This document shows positions 34,101-45,044 of a DNA stretch of 64,000 bases, piece by piece (within the stretch, counting starts at the first letter, position 1; each line of letters starts with the position of its first letter). Source of the stretch: Eurosta solidaginis (lineage: Eukaryota > Arthropoda > Insecta > Diptera > Tephritidae). The notes under the pieces were generated by a model, which saw nothing but the letters and a program-made list of their open reading frames with translations, had not been told where the DNA came from and did not search any database. The stretch covers positions 176,288,083-176,352,082 of the forward strand of contig NC_090323.1 of assembly GCF_040869045.1 (NCBI RefSeq), read 5' to 3'. The translations under genes and the position numbers were made by a program.

Positions 34101-36686
34101 TTTTCGGGATCATTTAAGGATGGCTTTCAGGATTCGTCCGGGAACCCGTCAGGGTAATTTCTGGACTTTTCCGAGACTATTTCGGGATCATTTTGGGACC
34201 TTCCCAAGATCATTTCTGGATGGATTTCGGGATTTGTCCGGGATGCCCTCAGGGTCATTTTGGGACTATTAGGTGAGCATTTGAGGACCGTTCCGGCATC
34301 ACTTCTGGATGGTTTTCGGTATCCGTTCAGATTCCGTCGGAATAATTGCGGGACTTTTTCGGGATCATTGGGGTCCCTTCCAAAATCATTTCTGGATGGT
34401 TTTTGGGATTCGTCCGGCATCCCGTCGGGGTCATTTCGGGACTTTTTCTCCACTAATACGGGATCATTTGCGGGCCCTTTCGGTATCATTTCTGGATAGT
34501 TGTCGGGATCCGTTCGGGATCCCGTCAGGGTCTTTTCGGAACTATTGGGAGATCATTTGAGGACCTTTCCGGCATCATTTCTGGTTAGTTTTCGGGATCC
34601 TTTCCGGGTCCCATCAGGGTCATTTCGGGACTTTTTCGGCATCATTTAAGATTGGTTTTCAGGATTCGTCCGGTATCCGTCAGGGTAATTTCTGGACTTT
34701 TCCCAGACTATTTCGGGATAATTTTGGGACCCTCCCAAGATCATTTCTGGATGGATTTCGGGATCTGTCCGGGATGCCGTCAGGGTCATTTTGGGACTAT
34801 TAGGTGATCATTTGAGGACCTTTTCGGCATCACTTCTGGATGGTTTTCGGTATCCGCTCAGGATCCCGTCGGAATTATTGCGGGACTTTTTCGGGATCAT
34901 TTGGTGTCTCTTCCGGCAACATTTCTGGCTGGTTTTTGGGATTCGTCCGGCATCCCGTCGGGTTCATTTCGGAACTTTTTCTCGACTAATACGGGATCAT
35001 TTGCGGGCCCTTTCGGCATCATTTCTAGATAGTTGTCGGGATCCGTTCGGGATCCCGTCAGGGTCTTTTCGGAACTATTAGGTGATCATTTGAGCACATT
35101 TCCGGAATCATTTCTGGATAGTTTTCGGAATCCTTTCGGGGTCCAGTCAGGGTCATTTCGGGACTTTTTCGGGATCATTTAGAGATGGCTTTCAGGATTC
35201 GTCCGGGAACCCGTCAGGGTAATTTCTGAACTTTTCCGAGACTATTTCGGGATAATTTTGGGACCTTCCCAAGATCATTTCTGGATGTATTTTGGGATCA
35301 GTCCGGGATGCCGTCAAGGTCATTTTGGTATTAGGTGATCATTTGAGGAACTTTCCGGCATCAATTCTGGATGGTTATCGCTATCCGATCAGGATCCCCT
35401 CGGAATCATTGCGGGACTTTTTCGGGATAATTTGGGGTCCCTCCCAAGATCATTTCTGGATGGATTTCGGGATCTGTCCGGGATCCCGTCAGGGTCATTT
35501 AGGGGTACGTTCGAGATCCCGTCAGGGTCTTTTCGGGACTTCTTCGGGAATATATCGGGATCATTTCTGGATGGTTTATGGGATCCGTCCATGACCCCTT
35601 AAGGGTCATTTCGGGACTATTAGGTGATCATTTGAGGACCTTTCCGGCGTCACTTCTGGATGATTTTCGGTATCCGTTCGAGATCCCGTCGGAATCAATG
35701 CGGGACTTTTACGGAATCATTTGGGATTCCTTCCGACATCATTTCTGGATGGTTTTCGGGATTTGTCCGGGATCCCCTCGGGGTTATTTCGGGACCTTTT
35801 CGGGGCTAATACGGGATCATTTGGGGATCCTCTAGGGGTCGTTTCGTGACTTTTTCTGTATTATTTCGGGATCATTTTGGGACCCTTTCGGCATAATTTC
35901 TTGATGGTTTGCCGGATCCATCAGGGTCATTTCGGGACCATTTTGGGATCATTTGGGGACCCTTCCGAGATCATTTCTGGATCCGTCCGGGATGCCGTAG
36001 GAGCCATTTCGGGATTTATTGTTACTTTTCCGGGATAGTTTTTGCACCCTTCCGGGATCATTTCTGGATCTGTGCGGGATCCCATCTGGGTCAATTCCGG
36101 ACTATTTCGGGATCATTTTGGAATCCTTCCGGAATCATTTCTGTATGGTTTTCGCGATCCATCGTGGATCCCCTCGGAGCCATTTCGGAACTTTTTCTGG
36201 AGTTAGTCGGGATAATTTAGGGACCCTTCCTGGATATTTTCTGGATGGTTTCTGAGATCCTTCCGGGAGCCCGTCAGGGTAATTTCGGAACTTTTTCGGA
36301 ACTATTTCGGGATCAATTTGGTACCCTTCAGGCATCATTTCTGTGTGGTTATCTGGATAAGTCTAGAATCGTGTCGTTGTCATTTCGGGTTTTTTTGGGA
36401 CTACTTCGGGAACTTTTGGAAACACTTCCGGGCGTTTCTGGATGGTTTTCGGGATCCGTCCGCGATAGCGTCGGGGTCATTTCGTGGCTTTTTCTGGATA
36501 ATTTCGTTATCATTTTGGGATCCTATCAGGTTATCAGCTCATAAAGTTCTTTTTTTTACTCAATTAAAAAATAAAATGCATTAGACAGAAAAAAAATTTT
36601 AAACAGATAACTTTATAAGCAGGCTAACGTGAATAGCCCACATATTTCATTTTCTCCTTGCGGACGGGGCCGCGGGTAAAGGCTAG
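31196..36686 (+). mobile_element. Helitron-like element, array copy 2
   Basis: This is a second full copy, head to tail with copy 1. It starts TCTAATATA at 31196, two bases (TA) after the CTAG of copy 1, and ends CTAG at 36683-36686. It is 5491 bp against 5490. Every open frame of copy 1 recurs with an identical translation, offset by 5492 bp before and 5493 bp after one extra C near 31735. Identity is therefore extremely high, as for a very recent duplication, a rolling-circle dimer or an assembly duplicate. Confidence 0.75.
32013..36528 (+). repeat. ~89-bp minisatellite core of copy 2
   Basis: Same minisatellite as in copy 1, shifted by 5493 bp. Unit order is preserved throughout, which argues against independent expansion of the two copies. 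Confidence 0.9.
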
Positions 36687-36687
36687 T

Positions 36688-39193
36688 ATATTATAAATGG
36701 GAAAGTTTGGATGTTAAGATGTTTGGATGTTTGGATGTTTGGATGTTTGGATGTTTGTCCAGACGTTTGTCTTTGTGACTCAATAACGCAAGAACGGCTG
36801 GACCGATTTGGATGAAATTTTGCACACATATAGCCAATATTCTAGGAGGATCTACTAGCTATATATTTTTCAAAAGGGGCGTGGTCTCCGCCCCCTAGGA
36901 ACAGTTATAATTTAATTATTATATTTTTTCGTCTTTGCGACTGAATCACGCCAGAATGGCTACACGGATTTTGATGAAATTTGGGACACATACAGTGGTC
37001 TACTAGCGAATTTTTTTTCGAACATGGAAAGAAGGGTGGGGGTCCCACGACCCCTTCGAGAAATAATTTTTCAATAATTTTTACACATTATAACTTTACG
37101 TATACTGGCCTTCACCAATATCACAGACTCAAGGGGTCAAATAAGTCGAGGGCTTACAAAGTAAGCAGTGACACCCTCCGCCCGCCCCCCTTTATCACCC
37201 CTCTGGTGTAAAATCTATAAGTTGTTATAACTCAATATAAATTTTCTTCTAAATCAATAGTTTTTGGTATCTGGTACATACAGAACGAGATCTAGACAAT
37301 TTTGGAGGAACGATCAGTGGTCCTCTCCTCTACTCCCGCCATCCGCCCTCCATCAATTGTTTTTATTAGCACGCTTTTATTAGCTTTACCTGTATGTTTC
37401 TATGTAACTTTTTATTCGCTCCAACGCGCCTGCTGCCTTATTAACATGGTTTTATAATTAGCTTCACCTTATTTGTAATCCCGTAAGGGTCATATCGAGA
37501 CCCTTCCGGGATCCTTTCTGGATGGTTTTCGGGATCGGTCCGGGATTACGCCGGGGTAATTTCGGGACTTTTTCAGGACTATTTCGGGATCATTTTGGGA
37601 CCCTTCCGGGATCATTTCTGTATAGTTTTCGGGATCCGTCCGGTATCACGTCGGGGTTATTTTGGGACTATTAGGTGATCATTTGAGGACCTTTCCGGCA
37701 TCACTTCTGGATGGTTTTCGGTATCCGTTCAGGATCCCGTCGGAGTAATTGCGGGACTTTTTCGGGATCATTTGGTGTCCCTTCCGGCATCATTTCTGGA
37801 TGGTTTTTGGGATTCGTTCGGCATCCCGTCGGGGTCATTTCGGGACTTTTTCTCGACTAATACGGGATCATTTGCGGGCCCTTTCGACATCATTTCTAGA
37901 TAGATCCCGAACGGATCCCGACAGGGTCTTTTCGGAACTATTAGGAGATCATTTGAGGATCTTTCCGGCATCATTTCTGGAAAGTTTTCGGGATCCTTTC
38001 GGGGTCCAGTCAGGGTCATTTCGGGACTTTTTCGGGATAATTTAGAGATGGCTTTCAGGATCCGGTCGGGGTCATTTAGGGGTGCGTTCGAGATCCCGTC
38101 AGGGTCATTTCGGGACTTCTTCGGGACTATATCGGGATCATTTCTGGATGGTTTATGGCCCCTTAAGGGTAATTTCGGGACTATTAGGTGATCATTTGAG
38201 GACCTTTCTGGCATCACTTCTGGATGATTTTCGGTATCCGTTCGAGATCCCGTCGGAATCAATGCGGGACTTTTTCGGAATCATTTGGGATTTCTTCCGG
38301 CATCATTTCTGGATGGTTTTCGGGATTTGTCCGGGATCCCGTCGGGGTTATTTCGGGACCTTTTCGGGGCTAATACGGGATAATTTTGGGATCCTGTAGG
38401 GGTCGTTTCGTGACTTTTTCTGTATTATTTCGGGATCATTTTGAGACCCTTTCGGCATAATTTCTTGATGGTTTGACGGATCCATCAGGGTCATTTCGGG
38501 ACCATTTTGGGAACATTTGGGGAACTTTCGAGATCATTTCTGGATCCGTCCGGGATAGTTTTTGCACCCTTCCGGGATCATTTCTGGATCTGTGCGGTAT
38601 CCCATCTGGGTCATTTCCGGACTATTTCGGGACCATTTTGGGATCCTTCCGGAATCATTTCTGTATGGTTTCCGCGATCCGTCGCGGATCCCCTGGGAGC
38701 CATTTCGGAACTTTTTCTGGAGTATGTCGGGATAATTTAGGGACCCTTCCTGGATATTTTCTGGATGGTTTTTGAGATCCGCCCGGGAGTCCGTCAGGGT
38801 CATTTCGGAACCTTTTCGGGATCATTTTGGAACACCTTCAGGGATCATTTCTGTGTGGTTCTCTGGATACGTCTAGAATCGTGTCGCTGTCATTTCTGGT
38901 TTTTTTGGGACTATTCGGGGAACTTTTGGAGACCCTTTCGGGGCATTTCTGGATGGTTTTCGGGATCCGTCCGCGATAGCGTGGGTGTAATTTCATAGCT
39001 TCTTCTGGATAATTTCGGGATCATTTGGGATCCTATCAGGTTATCAGCTCATTTAGTTCTTTTTTTTACTCAATTACAAAAATAAAATGCATTAGACAGA
39101 AAACAAAATTTTAAACAGATAATAAGCAGGCTAACGCGAATAGCCCATATATTTAAATTTCTCCTTGCGGACGGGGCCGCGGGTAAAGGCTAG
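36688..39193 (+). mobile_element. Helitron-like element, array copy 3 (shorter, diverged)
   Basis: The third copy follows copy 2 directly. It lacks the first bases of the 5' terminus (the junction reads CTAG then TATATTATAAATGGG) but keeps the shortened (TTTGGATG)n tract and the head motifs. Its core is about 1.5 kb, not 4.5 kb. It carries scattered substitutions relative to copies 1 and 2, and ends in the same hairpin and CTAG at 39190-39193, before T39194. It is thus the older member, with copies 1 and 2 lying upstream of its damaged 5' end. Confidence 0.7.
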
Positions 39194-39663
39194 TTGATAA
39201 TATTTGTAAAATTGATTTTGTTACAAGTGGGCGGTGACACTCCCATTTGAATTTTTTTTCGAATTTTTATCAAGAGTCTCAATATCAGTACACACGCCAA
39301 ATTTCAACATTCCAGGTGTATTAGTTACTAAATAGCCAGTTTTTTTTGTGTGTTTCCAAAATGTTATACATATAAAAAGTGGGCGTGTTTATCATCCGAT
39401 TTCGCTCATTTTCAATACCAATCTATTCTGGGTCCAGATAAGCTAGTGTACCAAATTTGGTGAAGATGTCTCTATAGTTACTCAAGTTATCGTGTTAACG
39501 GGCAGACGGACAGACGGACGGACATGGCTCAATCAAATATTTTTTCCATACTGATGATTTTGATATATGCAAGTCTATATCTATCTCGATTCTTTTATAC
39601 CTGCACAACCAACCATTATCCAATCAAAGTTATAATACCCTGTGTACAAATACAGCTAGGTAT

Positions 39664-39959
39664 AAAAAAAAAGTTCCGTGAATTTTGTAGCTGAAACTAT
39701 ACAAAACAATCTCGAAAGAAAATCGACACTGATGAAGGCACAACGCCGAAACCGGTTTGTCTCGAAACCAAATTTGACAAGGGATGACGGAAAATCATTC
39801 TAATATACATCATTTATCCACCCCTTCGGAAAATAAAAAAAAAAAAAATAAGGAAGTCAATCTCGAAGCGCCTTTGAATTAATACGAAAAATCCTTACCC
39901 TTCATATGCAAGAAAATATAAAATTTCTTCCGAAATTAATTTTCAAAAATCAAAACGAA
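39664..39959. other. Short unassigned stretch with ribozyme-like motif
   Basis: Apart from the hammerhead-like motif at 39725-39761 and an A-run (39835-39848), nothing is recognised. The segment may be a Penelope-like or retrozyme-type remnant, judged only from that motif. Confidence 0.35.
39725..39761 (+). ncRNA. Hammerhead-ribozyme-like motif (type I, minimal)
   Basis: The core strings are in order: CTGATGA (39729-39735), a short stem GGC/GCC (39737-39739 with 39745-39747), GAA (39748-39750), then ACCGGT (39751-39756) and T39757 as the possible cleavage position. Stem I is GACA (39725-39728) with TGTC (39758-39761). Stem III, ACC/GGT, has no loop in a monomer, so a dimer would be needed, as described for the hammerheads of Penelope-like elements. 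An extra A (39736) between the core and stem II departs from the consensus and may weaken it. Confidence 0.4.
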
Positions 39960-40176
39960 TTTTAAGAGACCTAGTAGAAAGTTTTGCTATGCGGGATCCA
40001 CCCCTGGTAGTGTTTGGCAAGCACTCCGAATATATTTCTGCCTTGAACAGCTCTCAGTGAAAACTCATCTACCTTGCAGATGCCGTTCGGAGTCGGCATA
40101 AAACAAGTAGGTCCCGTCCAGCCAATTTGTAAGAAAAACTCAAAGTAGCACGAGGCAAATTGGAAGAAAGGCTCGG
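39960..40176 (+). mobile_element. Non-LTR 3' tail fragment, left half (split by copia)
   Basis: This resembles a 3' untranslated block often seen in tephritid sequences, with GCCGTTCGGAGTCGGC (a small hairpin) at about 40081-40096 and GTAGGTCCCGTCCAGCC after it. It continues after the copia insertion at 44546 with CTCGGCCTAAAATCTCTTC and ends in an ATTT-repeat tail near 44585-44605. No coding sequence is present. The family is unnamed here. Confidence 0.5.
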
Positions 40177-40379
40177 TGTTGAAATACAATTCTGTGTACA
40201 ACGTACATATTCATGCCACCCTGAGCTTTGTCTGTTCTTTTTCTCTTTGTATCCCTTTTAATATTCGGATTCTCAATTTGAACTGCAAATGAATAAAACG
40301 CATAATTTGTAAGCATTAACTTGTCTGTGCTTGATTTTTTCACTTGGACATACAAAAGTAAGATAATAAAATTCCAACA
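40177..40379 (+). repeat. Copia 5' LTR
   Basis: Starts TGTTGAAATACAA and ends TTCCAACA, giving the TG...CA ends expected of an LTR. It matches 44342-44545 over its length. Confidence 0.9.
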
Positions 40380-40390
40380 GGTTATGGGCC
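40380..40390 (+). promoter_or_regulatory. Primer-binding site, initiator-tRNA-Met half type
   Basis: GGTTATGGGCC directly follows the 5' LTR. It is complementary to the anticodon region of initiator tRNA-Met, the internal priming used by Drosophila copia, not the usual tRNA 3' end. Confidence 0.75.
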
Positions 40391-40437
40391 AAGGTGCAAA
40401 TTCCTGCGGTTCAAGTGAAAAATAAAATAGTTTAATT

Positions 40438-41280
40438 GTGCTACGCAAAAAAGCGAAAACGAGTTCATCACTTTTTAACATTGAGAAGTTGCATGAGTCC
40501 AACTACAACTCCTGGAGTATACAGCTAAAAAGTGTGTTGGTACACCAAGAGCTATGGTCAATAACGTCAGGTGAAGAAAAATGTCCAGATGGGGATTCAA
40601 ACGCCAAGAAAGTGATGGAGTGGAAAGTCAAAGATAAGAAGCCGACGGCAACTATAATGCTGAGTATAACAACCATACAGATAGTTCATGTGAAGAATTG
40701 CAAGGCGTCAAGTGAGGCATGGAATACTCTTCGTGAGATTCATAGGCCAAAAGGACCGGTACGTAAGGTAACTTTGTTTAAGCAGCTCCTTGTCATGCGT
40801 ATGAGCGATGGCGAGTGCATTCAACAGTATGTCTGTAAATTCACTGCGTTGGCAGGAAAGCTTGAGGAAATTGGGTAAGTCTCCAAGACGAATTTTTCGT
40901 CATTATGCTACTAGCAAGCTTGCCAAAATCTTTTGAGAATCTGGTTGTCGCATTGGAGTCTCGCGATGAATTACCCAAAATTAATTCAATAAAAATAAAA
41001 TTAATAGAAGAAGGCGAACGACATAAATCTTGTGGTGCGGAAAAACCCGAAAGTAGCGTACTAGCGTTTATGGTTCGAGAAAATTCTGTAAAAAGAAATA
41101 GTTCTATGAATTCGAAATCAACTGATGCTTGCAACATATCAAACAACAATAACAAACGTCATAACAAGAAGTGCTACAGTTGTGGAAAAAAAGCCCGTTT
41201 CGCTGCTCATTGCAAAGAACGAAAAAACTCACGCGTAAAATACAATGGTGACAACAACAAAAGCATTGCGGCGGTTAACA
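40438..41280 (+). pseudogene. Copia gag region
   Basis: The first frame (40438-40878) reads 'FNIEKLHESNYNSWSIQLKS' and 'ASSEAWNTLREIH', typical of copia gag. No ATG precedes it in frame, so the start is uncertain. A stop and frameshift at about 40876-40905 separate it from the frame 40905-41687, which holds the nucleocapsid knuckle 'CYSCGKKARFAAHC' near 41173. The expected histidine of CX2CX4HX4C is arginine here. Gag packages the element RNA; this copy is broken. Confidence 0.8.
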
Positions 41281-42407
41281 AACTTGTGTTACATACTGAT
41301 GCTTGGTGTATCGATAGCGGCGCATCTTCCCACTTATGCAGTGACCGCAACAAGTTCTGCGAATTCGATGAGTATGAAGAAGAGATCATACTTGCTGGCA
41401 ACAACAAAATGGTAGCGACTGGGAAAGGTGTTGTTCGTTTAAAAACGAACATGTTCGACGTCACATTGGTTGAAGTATTGTTTGTACAAGGACTACAATG
41501 TAATTTTATATCTGTTTCGAAGGCAGTTAACAGTGGATATAAAGTTGAATTTACAAAAAACAATGCAATGATTAAAAATAAGCACGGAGCTATGATTTTG
41601 AGTGCTAATAATGTATGTGATCTGTTTCTTTTTGAGCCCAATAAAAAGAAATTGTTTTTGCATGCAAATCTGATGACGAGGAAATGAAATGGCATTCAAG
41701 ATACGGCCATCTGAATTTTGCTAGCTTGCGTCAGTTGAGCAACAAAAATATGGTTCGTGGAATGAAAGTGAATATACAAACGGACGTAAATTGTACTTTG
41801 TGCACAGCGGCCATACAGTAAGTCAGATAGCAGGGCAACGGATATTTTGGAATTGATTCACACTGATGTGTGTGGGCCCATGAGGCATGAATCAATTGGT
41901 CATGCAAAATATGTACTAACATTTATTGATGATAAAACGCGATTTGTACTTGTATATTTTTTACAACGCAAAGACGAAGTATTTGATAAATTAAAGGAGT
42001 TTAAGCAAATGGTTGAGTGCCAAACCCAAAAAAGAATAAAAAAGTTTCGCAGTGATAATGGCATGGAATTTGTAAACAATGCGTTTGATAAGTTTCTTAA
42101 GGACCACGGTATTGTGCGACAATTGACAGTCACCTATACACCACAGCAAAACGGCGTAGCGGAGAGACTAAATCGCACATTAATTGAGATGGCAAGGTGT
42201 ATGATTGTAAGCTCTGGTGTAGATGAATCTTTGTGGGCTGAGGCTGTTAATACGGCGGCATATTTAAGAAACCGTGCACCAACAAAAGCATTGAATGATA
42301 TGACACCATACGAAGCGTGGGATGGTTATAAGCCAGTAGTAGGGCATTTGCGTAGATTTGGATCACTCGCGATAGCGTTAGATAAGACACAAAAAGATAA
42401 ATTTTAA
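41281..42407 (+). pseudogene. Copia protease and integrase region
   Basis: The protease active site 'CIDSGASSH' lies near 41309-41335. A gag-pre-integrase zinc-like segment 'WHSRYGHLNFASLR' lies near 41689-41730, in a different frame, with stops near 41820. The integrase core (frame 41847-42407) shows the three acidic residues in 'HTDVCGP', 'FRSDNGMEF' and 'NGVAERLNR', followed by 'AVNTAAYLRNRAPTKAL'. Integrase would insert element DNA and give the 5-bp duplication seen at the ends. Frameshifts and stops disrupt it. Confidence 0.85.
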
Positions 42408-43531
42408 CCAAGAGGCAAGGAGTATATGATGGTTGGTTACTCCGATACGTCAAAAGCGTACAGATTATATGGCAAACAATCACAGCGATTGATAATGAGT
42501 AGGGACGTCTACTTTATTGAGTCGACATCAGCTGAGCAAAATAAACAGTTGAATGTTAAGGTTGCAGAAAGTGTGCAAGAAAAACAATTGCATTTGATAT
42601 GAATATTTTTGACAACGAAGTGCAACAAAAATATACAAAGTTAGATGCAACGCCGATCGAAAACATAGAAGTGATGCTGAATAAACCAGAAAAGAGTGAC
42701 GATGAATTTGAGTCAGCTGACGAAGCGCCAGCAGATGATATTAGTTTAAAGAAGTCTCGTGGCAGGCCACTATTATTTCTTAGTGAGGTACCTGGGCCTA
42801 CCTGGTCCAGGCTATGCAAGACGAGTATAATTCTTTATTAAAAAAATGAAACGTGGCAACATACAGAACTTCCTAAAGAGCAAAAGACAGTAAAGTGCAA
42901 ATGGGTATATGCGATTAAGAGACATACGAATGGTAACGTGGAACGTTTCAAAGCTAGGTAGTCGCAAAAGGGTGCTCAGAGGTATATGGCGTGAACTACG
43001 ACGAAACATTTTCAACCGTCGTTAGGTATAGCACCATACGAATGATTTTTGCGATAGCAGCAGAATATGGATTACATCTCTATCAAAGGGATGTGTCCAC
43101 CTCATATTTAAATAGTGAGTTAGGCGATAACATATACATGAGTCAGCCGGAAATGTTCGTTAATAAACGGTTCCCTAATCATTGCTTAAAACTGAAAAAG
43201 GCCATGTATGGACTTAAGCAATCCGGGCGTCAATGGAACTTGAAATTAGATACAATTTTAAAGAATTGGTTTCCAACCATGTAAAAGTGAACCATGTGTA
43301 TACGTAAATCACCGAAACGGGCAAATGAATATTACCGTGGTCTATGTTGATGATTTGCTGATAGCTAGTTCTGACTATAAGCAAAGGCATGATGTCAAAG
43401 TCAGTATAGCAAGGGAAGTAGAGGTAGTCGACAAAGGACCAGTGCAGTATTTTCTAAGTATGGAAGTGAATTGTAATGGTGAAACAGGTTCTATATCCAT
43501 TGGGCAAAAGGCTCATATCGGAAAAATATAA
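42408..43531 (+). pseudogene. Copia reverse transcriptase region
   Basis: After a stop at 42405-42407 the frame continues 'EYMMVGYSDTSKAYRLY' (near 42420). The RT proper appears as 'LHLYQRDVSTSYLNSEL' (near 43075-43125), 'AMYGLKQSGRQWNLKL' (near 43203) and the catalytic 'VYVDDLLIAS' (near 43340-43370). Stops occur near 42958, 43284 and 43531. The YVDD active site is intact, but the open frame is broken at least four times. Confidence 0.85.
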
Positions 43532-43543
43532 AATGATTTTGGA

Positions 43544-44290
43544 ATGATGGACAGCAGAACAATTGCTATTCCCTTGGATGCAGGGCACCAGGTGAATTGC
43601 GATAAGGAAAATTGTAAGAAAGTCGACCAGGTCCAGTACCAATCTTTGATAGGGTCGTTAATGTATTTAGCTGTGTGCACACGACCAGATATTTTGCATG
43701 CAGTTTGCAAACTGGCGCAGAGAAATAATGATATTCATTCAGAGCATTTAGCAGCAGCCAAAAGAATATTACGATATTTAAATGCAACGCAAGATAAAAT
43801 GCTAACATATCATCGAACGGGTAAAGATGTGGAATGCTTTGTAGACGCAGATTTGGGCGGAGATGGAAGTGATCGTATATCATGTACGGGATATGTGTTT
43901 ATACTAGCTGGCGGAGTTTTTTCTTACGAGTCGAAAAAACAATCAACGGTAGCGCTCAGCAATACTGAGGCTGAATACATGGCTCTTACATCTGCAGTTA
44001 AGGGGGCTGTATTTTCACGACAAATTTTTGGTGAAATGAAGCTCGAGTTCCCTAAGGGAATCGTAGTAAATGGAGATAACCTCAGTGCTAAGAATCTTGT
44101 GAAGAATCCCGCATACCATTCAAGAAGCAAACATATCGACATTAAATACCATTATATACGAGATATCTATAGAGGAGGCGACATTGATCTCAAATGTTGT
44201 TGCAGCAGTGACATGGTTGCTGATATTTTGACTAAGAATTTGCCTAAACTTAGCCATGAGAAATTAATGATGATGCGAGGTTTAAATTAA
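43544..44290 (+). pseudogene. Copia RNase H region
   Basis: This 248-residue frame is the best preserved part. 'YQSLIGSLMYLAVCTRPDI' links RT to RNase H, then come 'CFVDADLGGD', 'SNTEAEYMALTSAVK', 'NGDNLSAKNLVKNPAYHSRS' and 'HIDIKYHYIRD'. The acidic active-site residues (D of VDAD, E of TEAEY, D of GDN) are present. It ends 51 bp before the 3' LTR. Confidence 0.88.
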
Positions 44291-44332
44291 TTGACTGTAT
44301 ATTTTTATTTAATATGCATGCATATGAACGTT

Positions 44333-44341
44333 GAGGGGGCG
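44333..44341 (+). promoter_or_regulatory. Polypurine tract
   Basis: GAGGGGGCG lies immediately upstream of the 3' LTR and is placed to prime plus-strand DNA. Confidence 0.75.
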
Positions 44342-44545
44342 TGTTGAAATACAATTCTGTGTACAACGTACATATTCATGCAACCCTGAATTTTGTCTGT
44401 TCTTTTTTCTCTTTGTATCCATTTTAATATTCGGATTCTCAATTTGAACTGCAGATGAATAAAATGCATAATTTGTAAGCACTAACTTGTCTGTGCTTGA
44501 TTTTTTCACATGGACATACAAAAGTAAGATAATATAATTTCAAAA
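44342..44545 (+). repeat. Copia 3' LTR
   Basis: Begins TGTTGAAATACAA like the 5' LTR; the terminal CA has mutated to AA. It is followed by the CTCGG target-site copy. Confidence 0.9.
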
Positions 44546-44550
44546 CTCGG

Positions 44551-44610
44551 CCTAAAATCTCTTCTGAGGTTATCGCGTCTTACATTTATTTATTTAGTTA
44601 TTTAGTATAA
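44551..44610 (+). mobile_element. Non-LTR 3' tail fragment, right half
   Basis: Continuation of 39960-40176 after the copia insertion, reading CCTAAAATCTCTTCTGAGG and ending in an ATTT-repeat tail. Confidence 0.5.
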
Positions 44611-44813
44611 CTTGTACTGTGTTACTCTACAATTGATTTGGCTACGAAATTGCATACACGAAAAAAGTTAGATATTTCTTAACCCTTTCGATCCGACTTT
44701 TGCAGAATGTATATGGAAACATAATTTTTGAATATTTAAAGTCGAAATAGGCCAGTAAATATGTGGCAGCATGATGATAGCGGTATTCTTTGTCTACAAT
44801 GATATTTAAGGGT

Positions 44814-44861
44814 GGGACTGATGGGTCCCAATAGGGTTTTATAATGGGACATATATGTCCC
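44814..44861. promoter_or_regulatory. Palindromes in piggyBac left end
   Basis: GGGACTGATGGGTCCC (44814-44829) and GGGACATATATGTCCC (44846-44861). They may be binding sites for the transposase or for a host protein; the function is inferred only from recurrence and symmetry. Confidence 0.6.
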
Positions 44862-45044
44862 ATACGTATTTATTACGCATGTATGCATAAAATTTTTTTA
44901 GACAATAAAATAACTACTTATGCAGCTTTTTATTGAATTCAGTATAAAAAAGTAAAATATTTCATTTTGTACGTAAGTTCATACATAGCATTTCAAAATT
45001 ATATGCACAGAGTACAAAATAATTTATAAATGAGCAGAAACAAA

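Larger units (their letters stand above)
25229..39663 (-). mobile_element. HINE-like element, copy C, split by Helitron array
   Basis: The minus-strand 3' end is at 25229 (CAAGTAAAGAAG), followed by a hairpin near 25246-25263 and subterminal ATACCCAGCTG at 25269-25279. The 5' end, at 39653-39663, is CAGCTAGGTAT, the matching inverse with one change. Both ends differ from copies A and E in the same way, so they belong to one element. The element's own DNA is only 25229-25703 and 39194-39663 (about 945 bp). The rest is the Helitron array, which is therefore younger than this copy. Confidence 0.65.
40177..44545 (+). mobile_element. Ty1/copia LTR retrotransposon, full length, inactive
   Basis: The element is bounded by 5-bp direct repeats CTCGG (40172-40176 and 44546-44550) and by two LTRs of 203 and 204 bp that are clearly similar. 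A primer-binding site and polypurine tract are in place. The internal order is gag, protease, integrase, reverse transcriptase, RNase H, which defines the copia group. Several frameshifts and stops interrupt the polyprotein, and the LTRs differ at more than ten sites, so it is not recent. It inserted into a non-LTR 3' tail. Confidence 0.92.

Noticed and set aside
26640..36584. Dozens of overlapping 60-204-residue open frames read as repeat proteins
   Set aside because: They lie in an ~89-bp minisatellite with few stops, occur in several frames on both strands and recur identically in the duplicated element. No start context or family resemblance supports them.
40841..42483. Minus-strand frames of up to 162 residues inside the copia element
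   Set aside because: They are antisense shadows of gag-protease-integrase, whose motifs are clear on the plus strand.
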